From Thalassospira lohafexi (GTDB lineage Bacteria; Pseudomonadota; Alphaproteobacteria; Rhodospirillales; Thalassospiraceae), in assembly GCF_002844275.1 (NCBI RefSeq), contig NZ_NXGX01000002.1, positions 248,001 to 312,000 on the forward strand: 64,000 nucleotides of DNA, in the 5' to 3' direction. Within the stretch, counting starts at the first letter, position 1; every line of letters starts with the position of its first letter. This document shows, one piece after another, positions 45,501 through 54,025 of the stretch. Made by a program: the position numbers and the translations under genes. The notes below the pieces were generated by a model that ran no database searches, was not told the origin of the DNA, and saw nothing but the letters and a program-made list of their open reading frames with translations.

Positions 45501-46087
45501 GCGGGGCAGGGAACCTGTTGGGCGAAGAACAATCAGGCCATATCAAAGAAGTCGGGATCGAACTTTATCAGCAAATGATCGAAGAAGCTGTGGCCGAAGC
45601 CAAGGGCGAGATCGAGGCATCTGACGAGGCAAGCTTCATCCCACAGATCAATATCGGTATGCCGGTTCTGATCCCGGATCGCTATGTGCCCGATTTGGGC
45701 GTGCGTTTGGGGCTGTATCGGCGGATTTCTGAATTGCGATCACGCGAAGAAGTCGATCAGTTTGCAGCAGAAATGATTGACCGGTTCGGCAAACTCCCCA
45801 AAGAGGTCGAGAACCTTTTGGATGTTGTGACCATCAAACAATGGTGTCGCGTTGCCAATATTGAAAAGCTTGATGCCGGGCCAAAAGGGGCATTGATTAC
45901 CCTGCGTAACAATGAATTCCCAAATCCGGGCGGATTGGTCGGCTTTATTCAGCAACAGGTCGGTGTTGCCCGATTGCGTCCCGACCATAAGATCGTCTAT
46001 GCCGCGGGCTGGGATGGACCGACCGATCGGTTGGAAGGTCTGAAACGCTTAATGAAACGACTTTCGGATATCGCAGAAAAAGCATAA
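42590..46087 (+). CDS. mfd: Mfd, transcription-repair coupling factor
   Basis: Mfd pushes stalled RNA polymerase off damaged DNA and recruits UvrA. The 1165-residue product shows a UvrB-like N-terminal part (LPAWDCLPYDRVSPI, YAVRGDIVDIFAPG), the RNA-polymerase interaction domain near LVVHLEHGIGRYLGL (about residue 505), and a RecG-like motor with LVCGDVGFGKTEVAMRAAF, VDEEQHFGVKHKERL, LTATPIPRTLQLAL and QLRGRIGRS. The TRCF C-terminal domain follows. Length is normal. The start appears to be TTG at 42590; there is no ATG nearby in frame and the ribosome site is weak, so coupling to sdhE is likely. Confidence 0.95.
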   Translation: MKKIKEILSSKGRKRVGGVPEGADALVLRELLDAKASNSTILHVVSDDKRMAQLAEALRFFAGEVEVLTLPAWDCLPYDRVSPISEVTARRVETLTILAEGDAPKAGHGRIVLTTAAAILQRVPRVDVMRAGKLAFKAGAEYDRTELTAYFERMGYNRSEQVMEPGDYAVRGDIVDIFAPGMNEPVRLDFFGDEIESIRRFDVESQRTIGKVKEIALLPVGEVFLDPESISRFRSNYRELFGAVSQTDPLYESISNGLKYGGMEHWLPLFHDGLDTIFAYLPGTVISLDYQYGEVLENRLEMIDDYYQARLNIKGGGLSGDNVYKPVPTERLYLDQAEFDRMLSDRVVLEFSPYYEAEDPERGIYDIGARAGRDFGDVRARADTNLYEALRDFITEQRGKENQIAIAAYSDGSRDRMVSLLREHGVGKVVTAECWEDITDDLTFEQVAVVILDMERGFRREGFWFVTEQDILGDRMSRPGGRRRKADNFLREASEISEGDLVVHLEHGIGRYLGLKTVTAGGAPHDCLELEYDGGDKLFVPVENIEVLSRYGSDEGLSILDKLGGVAWQARKAKLRERIRDMAAKLIKVAAERHLRKSAVLSAPEGSYDEFCAGFPFAETEDQARAIVDTLDDLAAGKPMDRLVCGDVGFGKTEVAMRAAFTAVMSGKQVAIVAPTTLLCRQHYLNFKERFDGLPVRVEQLSRLVAGKNAKLVKDNLESGHVDIVCGTHALLGNGVHFKDLGLLIVDEEQHFGVKHKERLKELKSDVHVLTLTATPIPRTLQLALTGVKELSIIATPPVDRLAVRTYITPYDPVVVREAILRERHRGGQVFYVCPRVNELSRVAKELEALVPEIKFDVAHGQMGARDLEQVMTDFTDRKFDLLLATNIIESGIDVPNANTMIIHRADMFGLAQLYQLRGRIGRSKQRAYAYLTLPNGKKLTATALKRLEVMQTLDSLGAGFNLASHDLDIRGAGNLLGEEQSGHIKEVGIELYQQMIEEAVAEAKGEIEASDEASFIPQINIGMPVLIPDRYVPDLGVRLGLYRRISELRSREEVDQFAAEMIDRFGKLPKEVENLLDVVTIKQWCRVANIEKLDAGPKGALITLRNNEFPNPGGLVGFIQQQVGVARLRPDHKIVYAAGWDGPTDRLEGLKRLMKRLSDIAEKA

Positions 46088-46090
46088 AGA

Positions 46091-46130
46091 AAAGGCGGGT
46101 AACAAATTGTTATCCCGCCTTTTTTTTTCT
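46091..46130. terminator. Terminator between mfd and the frnE-like gene
   Basis: A 9-bp perfect lower stem AAAGGCGGG/CCCGCCTTT (46091-46099 with 46114-46122), an inner extension with one bulge, and a run of nine T residues end mfd. On the minus strand it ends in TTTTCTTT, so it can also end the deo transcript. Confidence 0.92.
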
Positions 46131-46144
46131 TCATTGATCCACCT

Positions 46145-46834
46145 TTATGATGCGGGTGTTTCTTCTTGTCGGGCAAGCCGTACCATGCGCTGAAGAATTT
46201 CAGGTTCCTGTGCGCCCGACAGTGCATGACGACCGTTAAAGACAAAGCACGGAACACCGGTCACACCCATCTGATGTGCAACCCGGTTTTCCTGTCCAAC
46301 GAAATCACGGTCCATATCGCCGGCAAGGTAATCCAGGATTTCATTTCGGTCTTCGCCGTGTGTTACGGCAATTTCCGCCAGAATATCAAGGTCGCCAATG
46401 TTTTGACCTTCAAGGAAATAGGCCACAAACAGGTCCTCGACCAAGGCATTGCCAACGGCAGGGCGTTCTGAGCACACCTTGAAAATCAGGCGATGTGAGT
46501 CTGTTGAATCTGGTGTGATTTTGATGTCGTCGAACTTAAAATCAATACCAACAGCCGCCCCGGCCGTTTCGATAGCCTTGTAAACGCGTGTGGCACTTTC
46601 AGTCCCGCCAAACTTGGCCGACAGATAAAGTTTCCGGTCAATACCACCATTTGGCATATCAGGATTAAGCAGGAAGGGCCGCCAGTTGATAATCAGGTTA
46701 TCAAGCTGTTCGCGCGACAATGCCTTTTCAAGGCGCTTTTTGCCAATGTAGCACCATGGACAAATCGTATCGACGATTGCCTCAATACGGATCGGCATCA
46801 ATGATGTTTCGTTTTGTCCAGCATGCCAATTCAT
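46145..46834 (-). CDS. DsbA-family oxidoreductase, FrnE-like
   Basis: This 229-residue thioredoxin-fold protein has a CPWC active site (VDTICPWCYIGKKRLEKAL) and the FrnE signature near the end, GVTGVPCFVFNGRHALSGAQ, with the cis-Pro in GVP. It has no signal peptide, so it is cytosolic. FrnE proteins act as disulfide reductases or isomerases in oxidative stress. Related 2-hydroxychromene-2-carboxylate isomerases lack CxxC. The start lies four bases after the deoB stop, so it is the third gene of deoC-deoB. A second in-frame ATG at 46798 is possible. Confidence 0.87.
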   Translation of the reverse strand: MNWHAGQNETSLMPIRIEAIVDTICPWCYIGKKRLEKALSREQLDNLIINWRPFLLNPDMPNGGIDRKLYLSAKFGGTESATRVYKAIETAGAAVGIDFKFDDIKITPDSTDSHRLIFKVCSERPAVGNALVEDLFVAYFLEGQNIGDLDILAEIAVTHGEDRNEILDYLAGDMDRDFVGQENRVAHQMGVTGVPCFVFNGRHALSGAQEPEILQRMVRLARQEETPAS

Positions 46835-46838
46835 TGCG

Positions 46839-48062
46839 TTATCCGTTTAAAAAAGACGTGCCTGTTGCAAGCGGCGCAATGCCTAAATGATCGGCGACCG
46901 TTTGCCCGATATCGGCAAAGGTTTCGCGCATTCCAAACGGGCCGGGCGCAATCGCAGGACCAAAGGCCAGTACCGGCACAAACTCACGCGTGTGATCATT
47001 CCCACGCCAAGTCGGGTCACAGCCATGGTCGGCGGTTACAATCACCAGGTCACCCGGTTTCAGGGCGTTACGCAATTCCGGAATACGGACATCGAACTCT
47101 TCAAGTGCATTGGCATAGCCCGGAACATCGCGACGATGGCCGAATTCCATGTCAAAGTCGACAAGGTTGGTAAACACAATGCTGTTATCAGGCGCTTCGG
47201 CGATTTCTGTCATCATAGCGTCAAACAGGGCCATATTGCCCGATGCCTTGACCTTTTTCGCAATCCCACGGTGGGCATAGATATCGGCGATCTTGCCAAC
47301 CGAAATGACCTTGCCGCCCGCATTGCTGAACAGATCAAGCAAAGTGGATTTGTGCGGCGGGATGGCCAAATCACGACGGTTTGCAGTACGTTTGAAATCC
47401 GCGGGGCTTTCGCCGACGAACGGGCGGGCAATCACGCGGCCAATATTATACGGTTCGACCAGTTTGAATGCGATTTCGCAGATATCATAAAGCCGATCAA
47501 GACCGAAATGTTCTTCGTGTGCGGCAATTTGGAACACGCTGTCGGCCGATGTATAGCAAATCGGCATGCCGGTTTTGATATGTTCCTGACCAAGATCGGC
47601 AATGATATTTGTGCCAGATGCATGGCAATTACCAAGAATCCCGGGCAGCTTTGCCTGTTTGATAAAGGCATCGGTCAATTCCGCTGGAAACGTCGGAACC
47701 GTTTGCGGGAAATATCCCCAATCGAAATCGACGGGCACACCGGCAATTTCCCAATGACCACTTGGGGTGTCTTTGCCGCGTGACAGTTCTTTGGCATGGC
47801 CAAAGGCCCCAAGGATCGCACCGCCATGATCCAATCCCGGTGGAACGCGACCAGTGGCGTCTTTTGCGGCTTCGCCCAGACCAAGTGCGACCATGTTTGG
47901 AATATGCAATGGCCCGCTGCGTTGATCGTTATCAGCAAGGCCCTGTGCACAATGCTCGGCAATATGGCCCAGAGTATCAGAACCCTGATCACCGAATTTG
48001 GCCGCATCCGGTGCGCTGCCAATGCCAAAGCTGTCTGCCACGATGATGATGGCACGTGCCAT
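46839..48062 (-). CDS. deoB: Phosphopentomutase
   Basis: DeoB interconverts (deoxy)ribose-1-phosphate and the 5-phosphate in nucleoside breakdown. The 407-residue alkaline-phosphatase-fold enzyme shows the metal site [15 protein letters not shown], the phosphothreonine region [39 protein letters not shown] and [19 protein letters not shown]. It is downstream of deoC by 60 bases. The pair would convert deoxynucleoside sugar to acetaldehyde and glyceraldehyde-3-phosphate. Confidence 0.96.
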   Translation of the reverse strand: MARAIIIVADSFGIGSAPDAAKFGDQGSDTLGHIAEHCAQGLADNDQRSGPLHIPNMVALGLGEAAKDATGRVPPGLDHGGAILGAFGHAKELSRGKDTPSGHWEIAGVPVDFDWGYFPQTVPTFPAELTDAFIKQAKLPGILGNCHASGTNIIADLGQEHIKTGMPICYTSADSVFQIAAHEEHFGLDRLYDICEIAFKLVEPYNIGRVIARPFVGESPADFKRTANRRDLAIPPHKSTLLDLFSNAGGKVISVGKIADIYAHRGIAKKVKASGNMALFDAMMTEIAEAPDNSIVFTNLVDFDMEFGHRRDVPGYANALEEFDVRIPELRNALKPGDLVIVTADHGCDPTWRGNDHTREFVPVLAFGPAIAPGPFGMRETFADIGQTVADHLGIAPLATGTSFLNG

Positions 48063-48122
48063 TAATGTTGTCCTTTAACCATGTTCTGCCGTCTTATTCT
48101 GTCTGGCAGATAGTAATTTTTT

Positions 48123-48956
48123 CTAGTAGTTGCCAGTCGCCGCAGGTGCATTGTTCTGATCAAGGCCGCAGGTTTCCAGCAGGGCAGTTAAAACGCCACT
48201 AGCCCCAAACCGGAAGGTTTGCGGTGTGGCCCAGCCGTCGCCCATGATCTCGTCGGCAATCGCGAGATAAAGGGCGGCGTCAGCTGTGGTTTTCACCCCG
48301 CCAGATGCCTTGAAACCCGAAACAGCGCCATCTTCATCACGCGCATCACGAATGGCCGTCAGCATGGCAACGGCCGATTCCGGTGTGGCACCAACCGGAA
48401 CTTTCCCGGTTGAGGTTTTGACAAAATTCGCACCGTGTTTGATCGCAAGGCGTGCGGCGTCATAAATCTTTGACAGGTCATCAAATTCACCGGTTTCAAG
48501 GATGACTTTCATGGTGGTCATGGGGCCGCAGGCCGTGCGTGTCGCGTCAAGAACATCAACCACACTTGCCAAATCACCCGACAGAAACGCCTTATAGGGA
48601 AGAACCAGATCAACTTCATCGGCACCCTTGGCAACGCAGTCGGCTGTTTCATCGCCAACGCGCTGGGCATTGGTGCCGCCTTCGGGGAAGTTAACAACCG
48701 TCGCGGTTTTAACCCCGCTTTGGCCCAGAGCCCGCCATGACGTTTCAACGAACGGTGAGAACACACAAACCGCAGCTGTATTGCCCGCAGGCGTTTGCGC
48801 GCGTTTGCACAGGGCCTCGATTACCTCGGGCGTATCGTCATGATTCAAGCTGGTCAGATCCAGAACGGAAATGGCGCGACGCGCGGTTTCGGCGTCAGAA
48901 ACCGCCTTTTTCGCGGCCATTTTAATAACGTCGGGAACGGTTTTCGGGTCGAACAT
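48123..48956 (-). CDS. deoC: Deoxyribose-phosphate aldolase
   Basis: DeoC splits 2-deoxyribose-5-phosphate into acetaldehyde and glyceraldehyde-3-phosphate. The 277-residue barrel has SVLDLTSLNHDDTPE near the start, ADEVDLVLPYKAFLSGD, the Schiff-base lysine in NFVKTSTGKV, and the second catalytic lysine in SGFKASGGVKT. The frame extends to 48986, but AAGGATGACC before the ATG at 48956 supports the shorter form. It is the first gene of deoC-deoB-frnE. Confidence 0.95.
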   Translation of the reverse strand: MFDPKTVPDVIKMAAKKAVSDAETARRAISVLDLTSLNHDDTPEVIEALCKRAQTPAGNTAAVCVFSPFVETSWRALGQSGVKTATVVNFPEGGTNAQRVGDETADCVAKGADEVDLVLPYKAFLSGDLASVVDVLDATRTACGPMTTMKVILETGEFDDLSKIYDAARLAIKHGANFVKTSTGKVPVGATPESAVAMLTAIRDARDEDGAVSGFKASGGVKTTADAALYLAIADEIMGDGWATPQTFRFGASGVLTALLETCGLDQNNAPAATGNY

Positions 48957-49157
48957 CAGGTCATCCTTGCAACGCGTAGAACGCAAATTATTCTGGTGTG
49001 CATCACCATTTAACGATGATGACGAAAGACGGTTTCAATCACGGTCTGATCGAGACCGAATACCGGCGACAAAGGTATCCAACCTTGGCCAAGCAATCAA
49101 TCAATCCGTCCCAAAACACAGTTTCAATCAGAACATGCCAATGGCCTATCTGATGGA

Positions 49158-50318
49158 TTATTTTGACAGTAAAAGTTGCCCTTCGCGGCCCGGTAATGGT
49201 TCTGCGCCAGCGACAGAACACAAATACCCACCCGGAACGATCAGGCGAATGCCAATGCGCGAATAAAGAACGCCGTTGGTCCGGCTTGAAAACGTGGTTT
49301 TCTGCCCGGTTTCACAGTCAAGAACATATCCAAGTTCCTGACCTGCTTCGACTTTTTCCCCGGCTTCAACATGAAACACCACCATACCGCCATGCGGCGC
49401 CATTACCCGGTCAACACCTGAAAGCGGGGTGGCATCACATTTGGCATCAGGAAGGGCCCCCGGATCACCTTTGATCAGACCGCGACGCTGCAGGAATTTA
49501 AACAGATTGTCCGCATCCTTAATCGCATAGTCATCATACACATCGCGATCGCCGCGAAGCTCAATCGTTGTGGCAAGGGTCGCCATTGGAATGGGGAATT
49601 TATCGCGATAGACCCGGCGCAACTCGACCCAGGGACGGCTGAATGTTTCGTCAAACGGATTGTCACCGCTGATCTCTGCAATCAGGCTGCATTCCGAGCC
49701 AATCTGGGCTGAGAGGTCAGCCGCATCTGGCCAGTTATGGTCGCTGATATAAAGATGCATTGGCGCTTCCCAGTCGCAATGCAGATCCATCACATAGTCC
49801 GCATCAATCGCCAGTTCCGCAAGTGTCAGACGCAAATCAACAAGATCGGTTAGCGGTGCACTGTCTTTGCGGCTCTTGGCAATCAGGCGTCGTAATTCAG
49901 CTCGAATGATTGCAACATTCTGATCGGCATCCTGCGTCAGCTTGGATGCTACCGCCTCAATCAGGGCCGGGCTTAAATCCGGATAATGCCGGTTAAAGTT
50001 TTGACCACTGCGCATTTCAAACCGGCCAAGTGGTTTCATATCGACATACTGGGTAAAGCCGATTGGGTTGGCGAATGGAACAACAACGATTTCGCCGGTG
50101 ATTTCACTTTTGGCGTCGGCTTCTTTAAGCAACGCCTCAAGGTGATGAAGGGTAATGACACCAGGAAGTTCATCGGCATGCAATGCGGCCTGAAAATAGG
50201 CCTTCGGCCCGCTGCCAACTTTGCCATAGCGGCGCACGGTCAGTGCTCTGGATGTCCCCATCTGCGGACGCACAAGGTTAATGCGGTCTTCTTGCATTTT
50301 CTGGTCCTGCGTTGGCAA
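49158..50318 (-). CDS. M14-family deacylase (succinylglutamate desuccinylase/aspartoacylase-like)
   Basis: This is a 386-residue zinc hydrolase of the AstE/AspA group. The first metal motif is QAALHADELPG (His47, Glu50). The substrate arginine block is FNRHYPD (109-114), the third zinc ligand is in DLHCDWE (His180), and the catalytic Glu is in TIELRGD. A C-terminal small domain, APHGGMVVFHVEAGEKVEAG, resembles a biotinyl-like sandwich. Such enzymes cleave N-acyl amino acids. It follows the amino-acid importer genes by 82 bases, so it may free an acylated amino acid taken up by them. The true substrate is unknown. Confidence 0.82.
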   Translation of the reverse strand: MPTQDQKMQEDRINLVRPQMGTSRALTVRRYGKVGSGPKAYFQAALHADELPGVITLHHLEALLKEADAKSEITGEIVVVPFANPIGFTQYVDMKPLGRFEMRSGQNFNRHYPDLSPALIEAVASKLTQDADQNVAIIRAELRRLIAKSRKDSAPLTDLVDLRLTLAELAIDADYVMDLHCDWEAPMHLYISDHNWPDAADLSAQIGSECSLIAEISGDNPFDETFSRPWVELRRVYRDKFPIPMATLATTIELRGDRDVYDDYAIKDADNLFKFLQRRGLIKGDPGALPDAKCDATPLSGVDRVMAPHGGMVVFHVEAGEKVEAGQELGYVLDCETGQKTTFSSRTNGVLYSRIGIRLIVPGGYLCSVAGAEPLPGREGQLLLSK

Positions 50319-50400
50319 CGATATGACGTGATGAAACGATATAAATTTTTGATATCAATACTGCGTTCTCGACACACATATTGACCAAAAAATATTCAAA

Positions 50401-51144
50401 TCAGACCCCCATGGGTTTGATTTTACCGGGAAGTTTATCCTTACGTTTTTCGCTTCGCCGCAAATACCGCTCGATCATCTTAAAACCAAGTGTCAGGACA
50501 TACACAATGATCAGATAAATCAAACCAGCGGAAATAAACGCCTCATAGGGCAGGGCGGTGCGGGCAACAATCTTGCGGGCGGCACCGGTTAATTCAATCA
50601 AGGTCACCGTCGATGCCAGCGATGTGGCTTTAAGGGTGAAAATGACGTCATTGGTATAGGCAGGCCAGATCATCTGCCACATACGCGGGAAAATAATGCG
50701 GCGGTAGGTGGTGAACGGAGTCATCCCGCATGCGCGTGCTGCTTCGATTTCACCGCCCGGAACGTTTTGAATGCCACCGCGCATGATTTCGGCGACGTAG
50801 GCCGCGGTATTGAGAACAAATGTCAGAAGACAGTACCAATATGGATCGCGCAGATATGTCCACGTCCAATGGTCCTGAATGCCATCAATGTTGGCAACCA
50901 GCTGGCCGACCCCGTAATACATCATGAACAACTGCCCAATCAGGGGGGTGCCGCGGAACATATAGATGAAAGCAAAGGGAACGGCCTGTATCGAGACTTT
51001 CTTGGACACACGGGCCACCGCAAGCGGAATGGCCAGAACTGTGCCAAAGGCAACTGAAATTACCAGAAGTTGCGCTGTCAGCAAGAAACCCCGCCATAGC
51101 CAGACATCATATTTTGTCAGAACATAAATAAAATCTTCAAACAT
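50401..51144 (-). CDS. Polar amino-acid ABC importer, HisM-type permease
   Basis: This 247-residue permease has about five helices. The HisM/ArtM pattern includes FRGTPLIGQLFMMYYG early and the coupling loop IEAARACGMTPFTTYRRIIFP (EAAxAxG...P) in the second half. It starts three bases after the stop of the HisQ-type gene. The partner subunits are at 51148, 51951 and 52836. The N-terminus DVWLWRGFLLTAQLLVISV places the first helix near residues 16-40. Confidence 0.92.
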   Translation of the reverse strand: MFEDFIYVLTKYDVWLWRGFLLTAQLLVISVAFGTVLAIPLAVARVSKKVSIQAVPFAFIYMFRGTPLIGQLFMMYYGVGQLVANIDGIQDHWTWTYLRDPYWYCLLTFVLNTAAYVAEIMRGGIQNVPGGEIEAARACGMTPFTTYRRIIFPRMWQMIWPAYTNDVIFTLKATSLASTVTLIELTGAARKIVARTALPYEAFISAGLIYLIIVYVLTLGFKMIERYLRRSEKRKDKLPGKIKPMGV

Positions 51145-51147
51145 TTA

Positions 51148-51840
51148 TCAGGCCCTCGCGATCCCGCGGGCAGCCCGCTTTTCAAGTCGGTTGAAAACGA
51201 AAAGAGAAATCGTCGTAAAGGCCAGGAACATCAACATCGCAACAAGATAGAAGGTAAAGGGGGCTTTTTCGGTTCCAGCCCCGATGGCGGCCTTGCGCAT
51301 GATTTCCTCGACACCGACCACAGAAATAAGGGCCGTATCCTTGATCAAAACCTGAAACAGATTATTCAAACCGGGCAGTGCAAACCGCCATAATTGAGGA
51401 AGCTTGATGCGCAGGAATATTTGACGGGGTGTCATGCCACATGCGGTTGCTGCTTCAATCTGACCGACCGGGATGGATTGCATGGCTGCGCGGAAGACTT
51501 CAGACGCAAACGCGCCCTGAACCAATGCCAAGGCCGCGACCCCTGACCAGAATGCTGGAATATCAACGCGGGTTTCTTCGCCCGACAGCCACTCAGCAAG
51601 ATTCTGAATGGCAATGGTACCACCGAAATAAATCAACAAAATAACAAGAAGTTCGGGAATTCCACGAATAATGACAGTGTAACTTTCACCGATAACACGC
51701 AGCACGCGGAACGACGACAATTTCGCCGATGCCCCCAGCAACCCGATAATGATCATAAAAGGCAACACAGACAGGCAAAGCTGAATCGTGACAAATCCCC
51801 CTTCAAGCATTTGCCAGCCGCGGCCGTATAAATCAAACAT
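51148..51840 (-). CDS. Polar amino-acid ABC importer, HisQ-type permease
   Basis: This 230-residue permease carries YTVIIRGIPELLVILLIYFG after helix 2 and the coupling loop IEAATACGMTPRQIFLRIKLP, typical of HisQ/ArtQ. It has about five helices. It follows the binding-protein gene after a gap holding a perfect stem-loop. It is translationally close to the HisM-type gene. Confidence 0.92.
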   Translation of the reverse strand: MFDLYGRGWQMLEGGFVTIQLCLSVLPFMIIIGLLGASAKLSSFRVLRVIGESYTVIIRGIPELLVILLIYFGGTIAIQNLAEWLSGEETRVDIPAFWSGVAALALVQGAFASEVFRAAMQSIPVGQIEAATACGMTPRQIFLRIKLPQLWRFALPGLNNLFQVLIKDTALISVVGVEEIMRKAAIGAGTEKAPFTFYLVAMLMFLAFTTISLFVFNRLEKRAARGIARA

Positions 51841-51912
51841 GGTGTCTCCAGCAAACCTTGATGCCCATCGATCTCATTCGTGCGCTATGACCTGAACCAA
51901 CAGAAACGGAAA

Positions 51913-51936
51913 GGGGCGGCAACTATGTGCCGCCCC
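51913..51936 (-). terminator. Stem-loop between binding-protein and permease genes
   Basis: A perfect 9-bp GC-rich stem (51913-51921 with 51928-51936, GGGGCGGCA) with a 6-base loop lies 15 bases after the binding-protein stop. Only short T runs follow on the minus strand. Confidence 0.75.
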
Positions 51937-51950
51937 GAAATATCCGTTGA

Positions 51951-52748
51951 TCAACGCGAATGCAGGTTGACGGATGTGAAGTATTTTTTGTTGATTTCTT
52001 CATAGGTGCCGTCGGCAAGAATGTCCTCCAGCGCCTTGTTGAAGATTTCTTTCAAATCCTGGTCTTCCTTACGGATACCAATACCTTCGCCAGCACCAAA
52101 CCATTCTTCCGGTGCAAATGCATCCGATACGAATGCATATCCGGCGGCGTCATCAGACTCTACCCATTTCAAAAGTACGCCGGAATCAGCCAGGGTCACG
52201 TCGATACGACCAGCAACCAGATCGAGCAACGCGTTGTCCTGGGTGTCATAAAGACGGATTTCAACGCCCGGGAAGTTATCTTCGAGGAACGAAGAATGCG
52301 TGGTCGAACGCTGGACACCAACGACCATGCCATCGAGTGCATCTTCAACAACTTCACCATCGGCATAGGCATTGACTTCCATGCCTTCTTTACCAACGAA
52401 AACGGCCGGGCTGGCGCTGTAATAGTTGGTGAAATCGATCGAACGTTTCCGTTCTTCGGTGATCGACATCTGGGCGATAATGGCATCGTATTTTTTAGCC
52501 AACAGGCCAGGAATCATGCCGTCCCAGTCCTGCGTGACAATTTCGCAGGTCAAGCCAGCTGATTCACAAAGAGCATTTGCAATATCAACATCAAAACCGA
52601 TTGCCTTGCCGTTGGCATCAATCTCGTTAAACGGGGGGTAAGCCCCCTCGGTCGCAATAACAACTTTTTCCCATGCGGCATTTGCCGCAGAAGCACTCAT
52701 TGCCACGCCAAGCGCAGCAGCGGTTGCAACCTTGATCCATTTTTTCAT
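51951..52748 (-). CDS. Polar amino-acid ABC importer, periplasmic binding protein
   Basis: This 265-residue HisJ/ArgT-type binding protein has a signal peptide (MKKWIKVATAAALGVAMSAS, cleavage after ANA). The mature part has VIATEGAYPPFNEIDANGK, GFDVDIANALCESAGL with a likely disulfide partner in LTCEIV, the carboxylate-binding arginine in MSITEERKRS, and the amine-binding aspartate in LADSGVLLKW. These residues point to alpha-amino acids, probably basic or polar ones. The ribosome site is GGGAGA. Confidence 0.92.
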   Translation of the reverse strand: MKKWIKVATAAALGVAMSASAANAAWEKVVIATEGAYPPFNEIDANGKAIGFDVDIANALCESAGLTCEIVTQDWDGMIPGLLAKKYDAIIAQMSITEERKRSIDFTNYYSASPAVFVGKEGMEVNAYADGEVVEDALDGMVVGVQRSTTHSSFLEDNFPGVEIRLYDTQDNALLDLVAGRIDVTLADSGVLLKWVESDDAAGYAFVSDAFAPEEWFGAGEGIGIRKEDQDLKEIFNKALEDILADGTYEEINKKYFTSVNLHSR

Positions 52749-52835
52749 TCATAGTCTCCCTTGTTGATTGGAACAGCACGCAATTCTTACGGCTATTCTT
52801 GGACGGCTGCATATCAATGCAGCTGTCACCCCAGA

Positions 52836-53609
52836 TCAGAAATCACGCTGAAGAAATTGTTTCATGCGGTCTGATTTTGGATTCTCGAAAACTTCTTTCG
52901 GGGCGCCGAACTCTTCGACGCATCCTTGATGCAGATACATCACGTGGCTCGATACCCCTTTGGCAAACCCCATTTCATGGGTCACCACAAGCATTGTGCG
53001 GCCTTCTTCTGCCAGATCTGTCATGACACGTAAAACTTCGCCAACCAGTTCCGGGTCGAGTGCGGATGTTGGTTCATCAAACAGAAGAACTTCGGGCTCA
53101 ATGGCAAGTGCGCGTGCAATTGCCGCGCGCTGTTGTTGCCCGCCAGAAACATGGCCCGGATAGTAATCGCGACGCTCGTACATGCCAACTTTATGCAGCA
53201 GCGCATCCGCGCGTTCGATGGCTTCCTTTTTCGGAATGCCCAGAACATGTACAGGTGCTTCGATCACGTTTTCCAGAATGGTCAAATGGCTCCAGAGGTT
53301 AAAGCTCTGAAACACCATCGCCAATTTGGTGCGAATACGTTGGAGTTGTTTTTTGTCGGCTGCATCCTGACTGCCGTCCTTGAGGGTGCGCATGCGGATC
53401 AATTCCCCATGAACAAGGACGTTCCCAGCGTTCGGGGTCTCAAGAAGGTTAATGCAGCGCAAAAATGTGCTTTTGCCAGAGCCTGAAGAACCAATGATGG
53501 AAATTACATCGCCAGTGTTGGCTGTCAAATCAATGCCCTTGAGAACTTCGTGGTCCCCAAAACTTTTGAACATCCCTTCAACCTGCAAGGCGGGTATGTT
53601 TTTGCTCAT
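52836..53609 (-). CDS. Polar amino-acid ABC importer, ATPase (HisP type)
   Basis: This 257-residue ATPase carries Walker [11 protein letters not shown]-loop [11 protein letters not shown], signature VSGGQQQR, Walker [15 protein letters not shown] and the switch His in [10 protein letters not shown]. The insert [20 protein letters not shown] is the HisP/OccP type. It is the first gene of the operon HisP-HisJ-HisQ-HisM-deacylase on the minus strand, which is an uncommon place for the ATPase but known in HisP/OccP-type operons. Confidence 0.94.
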   Translation of the reverse strand: MSKNIPALQVEGMFKSFGDHEVLKGIDLTANTGDVISIIGSSGSGKSTFLRCINLLETPNAGNVLVHGELIRMRTLKDGSQDAADKKQLQRIRTKLAMVFQSFNLWSHLTILENVIEAPVHVLGIPKKEAIERADALLHKVGMYERRDYYPGHVSGGQQQRAAIARALAIEPEVLLFDEPTSALDPELVGEVLRVMTDLAEEGRTMLVVTHEMGFAKGVSSHVMYLHQGCVEEFGAPKEVFENPKSDRMKQFLQRDF

Positions 53610-54025
53610 ATCGAGTTAAAAATTCCCCTGTTGAAAGTTCTGAAATTCGAATTCGTCTTTAACATCCGCAACCGGATGTCCCCCTACAATTCACGCAGTA
53701 GCGTTCCTTGTGGGGTAAATAATTGCCTGTCGGTCGCAGGTATTTCCACTGGTTTTTGCAGTTTTATGAAGAAATCTACGACTTTGCCTGCTTTATAAGC
53801 ACTTTGCGCAATCTTCCCGCAAAAATCGTGCATCAGTACGTGTTTTTACGCAATAAAAAACCACTTAAAAATATTGGATTATCTGATGAATGGCTGAATT
53901 TTGCGGGTGGAAACTGTCGTCGAAACGATCATAACATGCAAAATGCCCTCGGTTACAACAAACCCGGTCCCATTTTCGATGGAACCGGGTTTGCAAAAAA
54001 GTGCTTCGTCGTGGATCAGGGGAAT
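53610..54025. other. 416-base intergenic region between the chemoreceptor and the importer
   Basis: It holds the chemoreceptor terminator at its right end (separate entry). The middle part is AT-rich and should contain the promoter of the amino-acid importer, reading leftwards. A plus-strand 109-codon frame crosses it but has no ribosome site or family likeness, so I see no gene. Confidence 0.5.
53959..53993 (-). terminator. Terminator after the chemoreceptor gene
   Basis: A 15-pair stem with one mismatch (53959-53973 with 53979-53993, CAAACCCGGT core) closes a 5-base loop. The T run on the minus strand is short, with TTGTTG after the stem. Confidence 0.72.
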
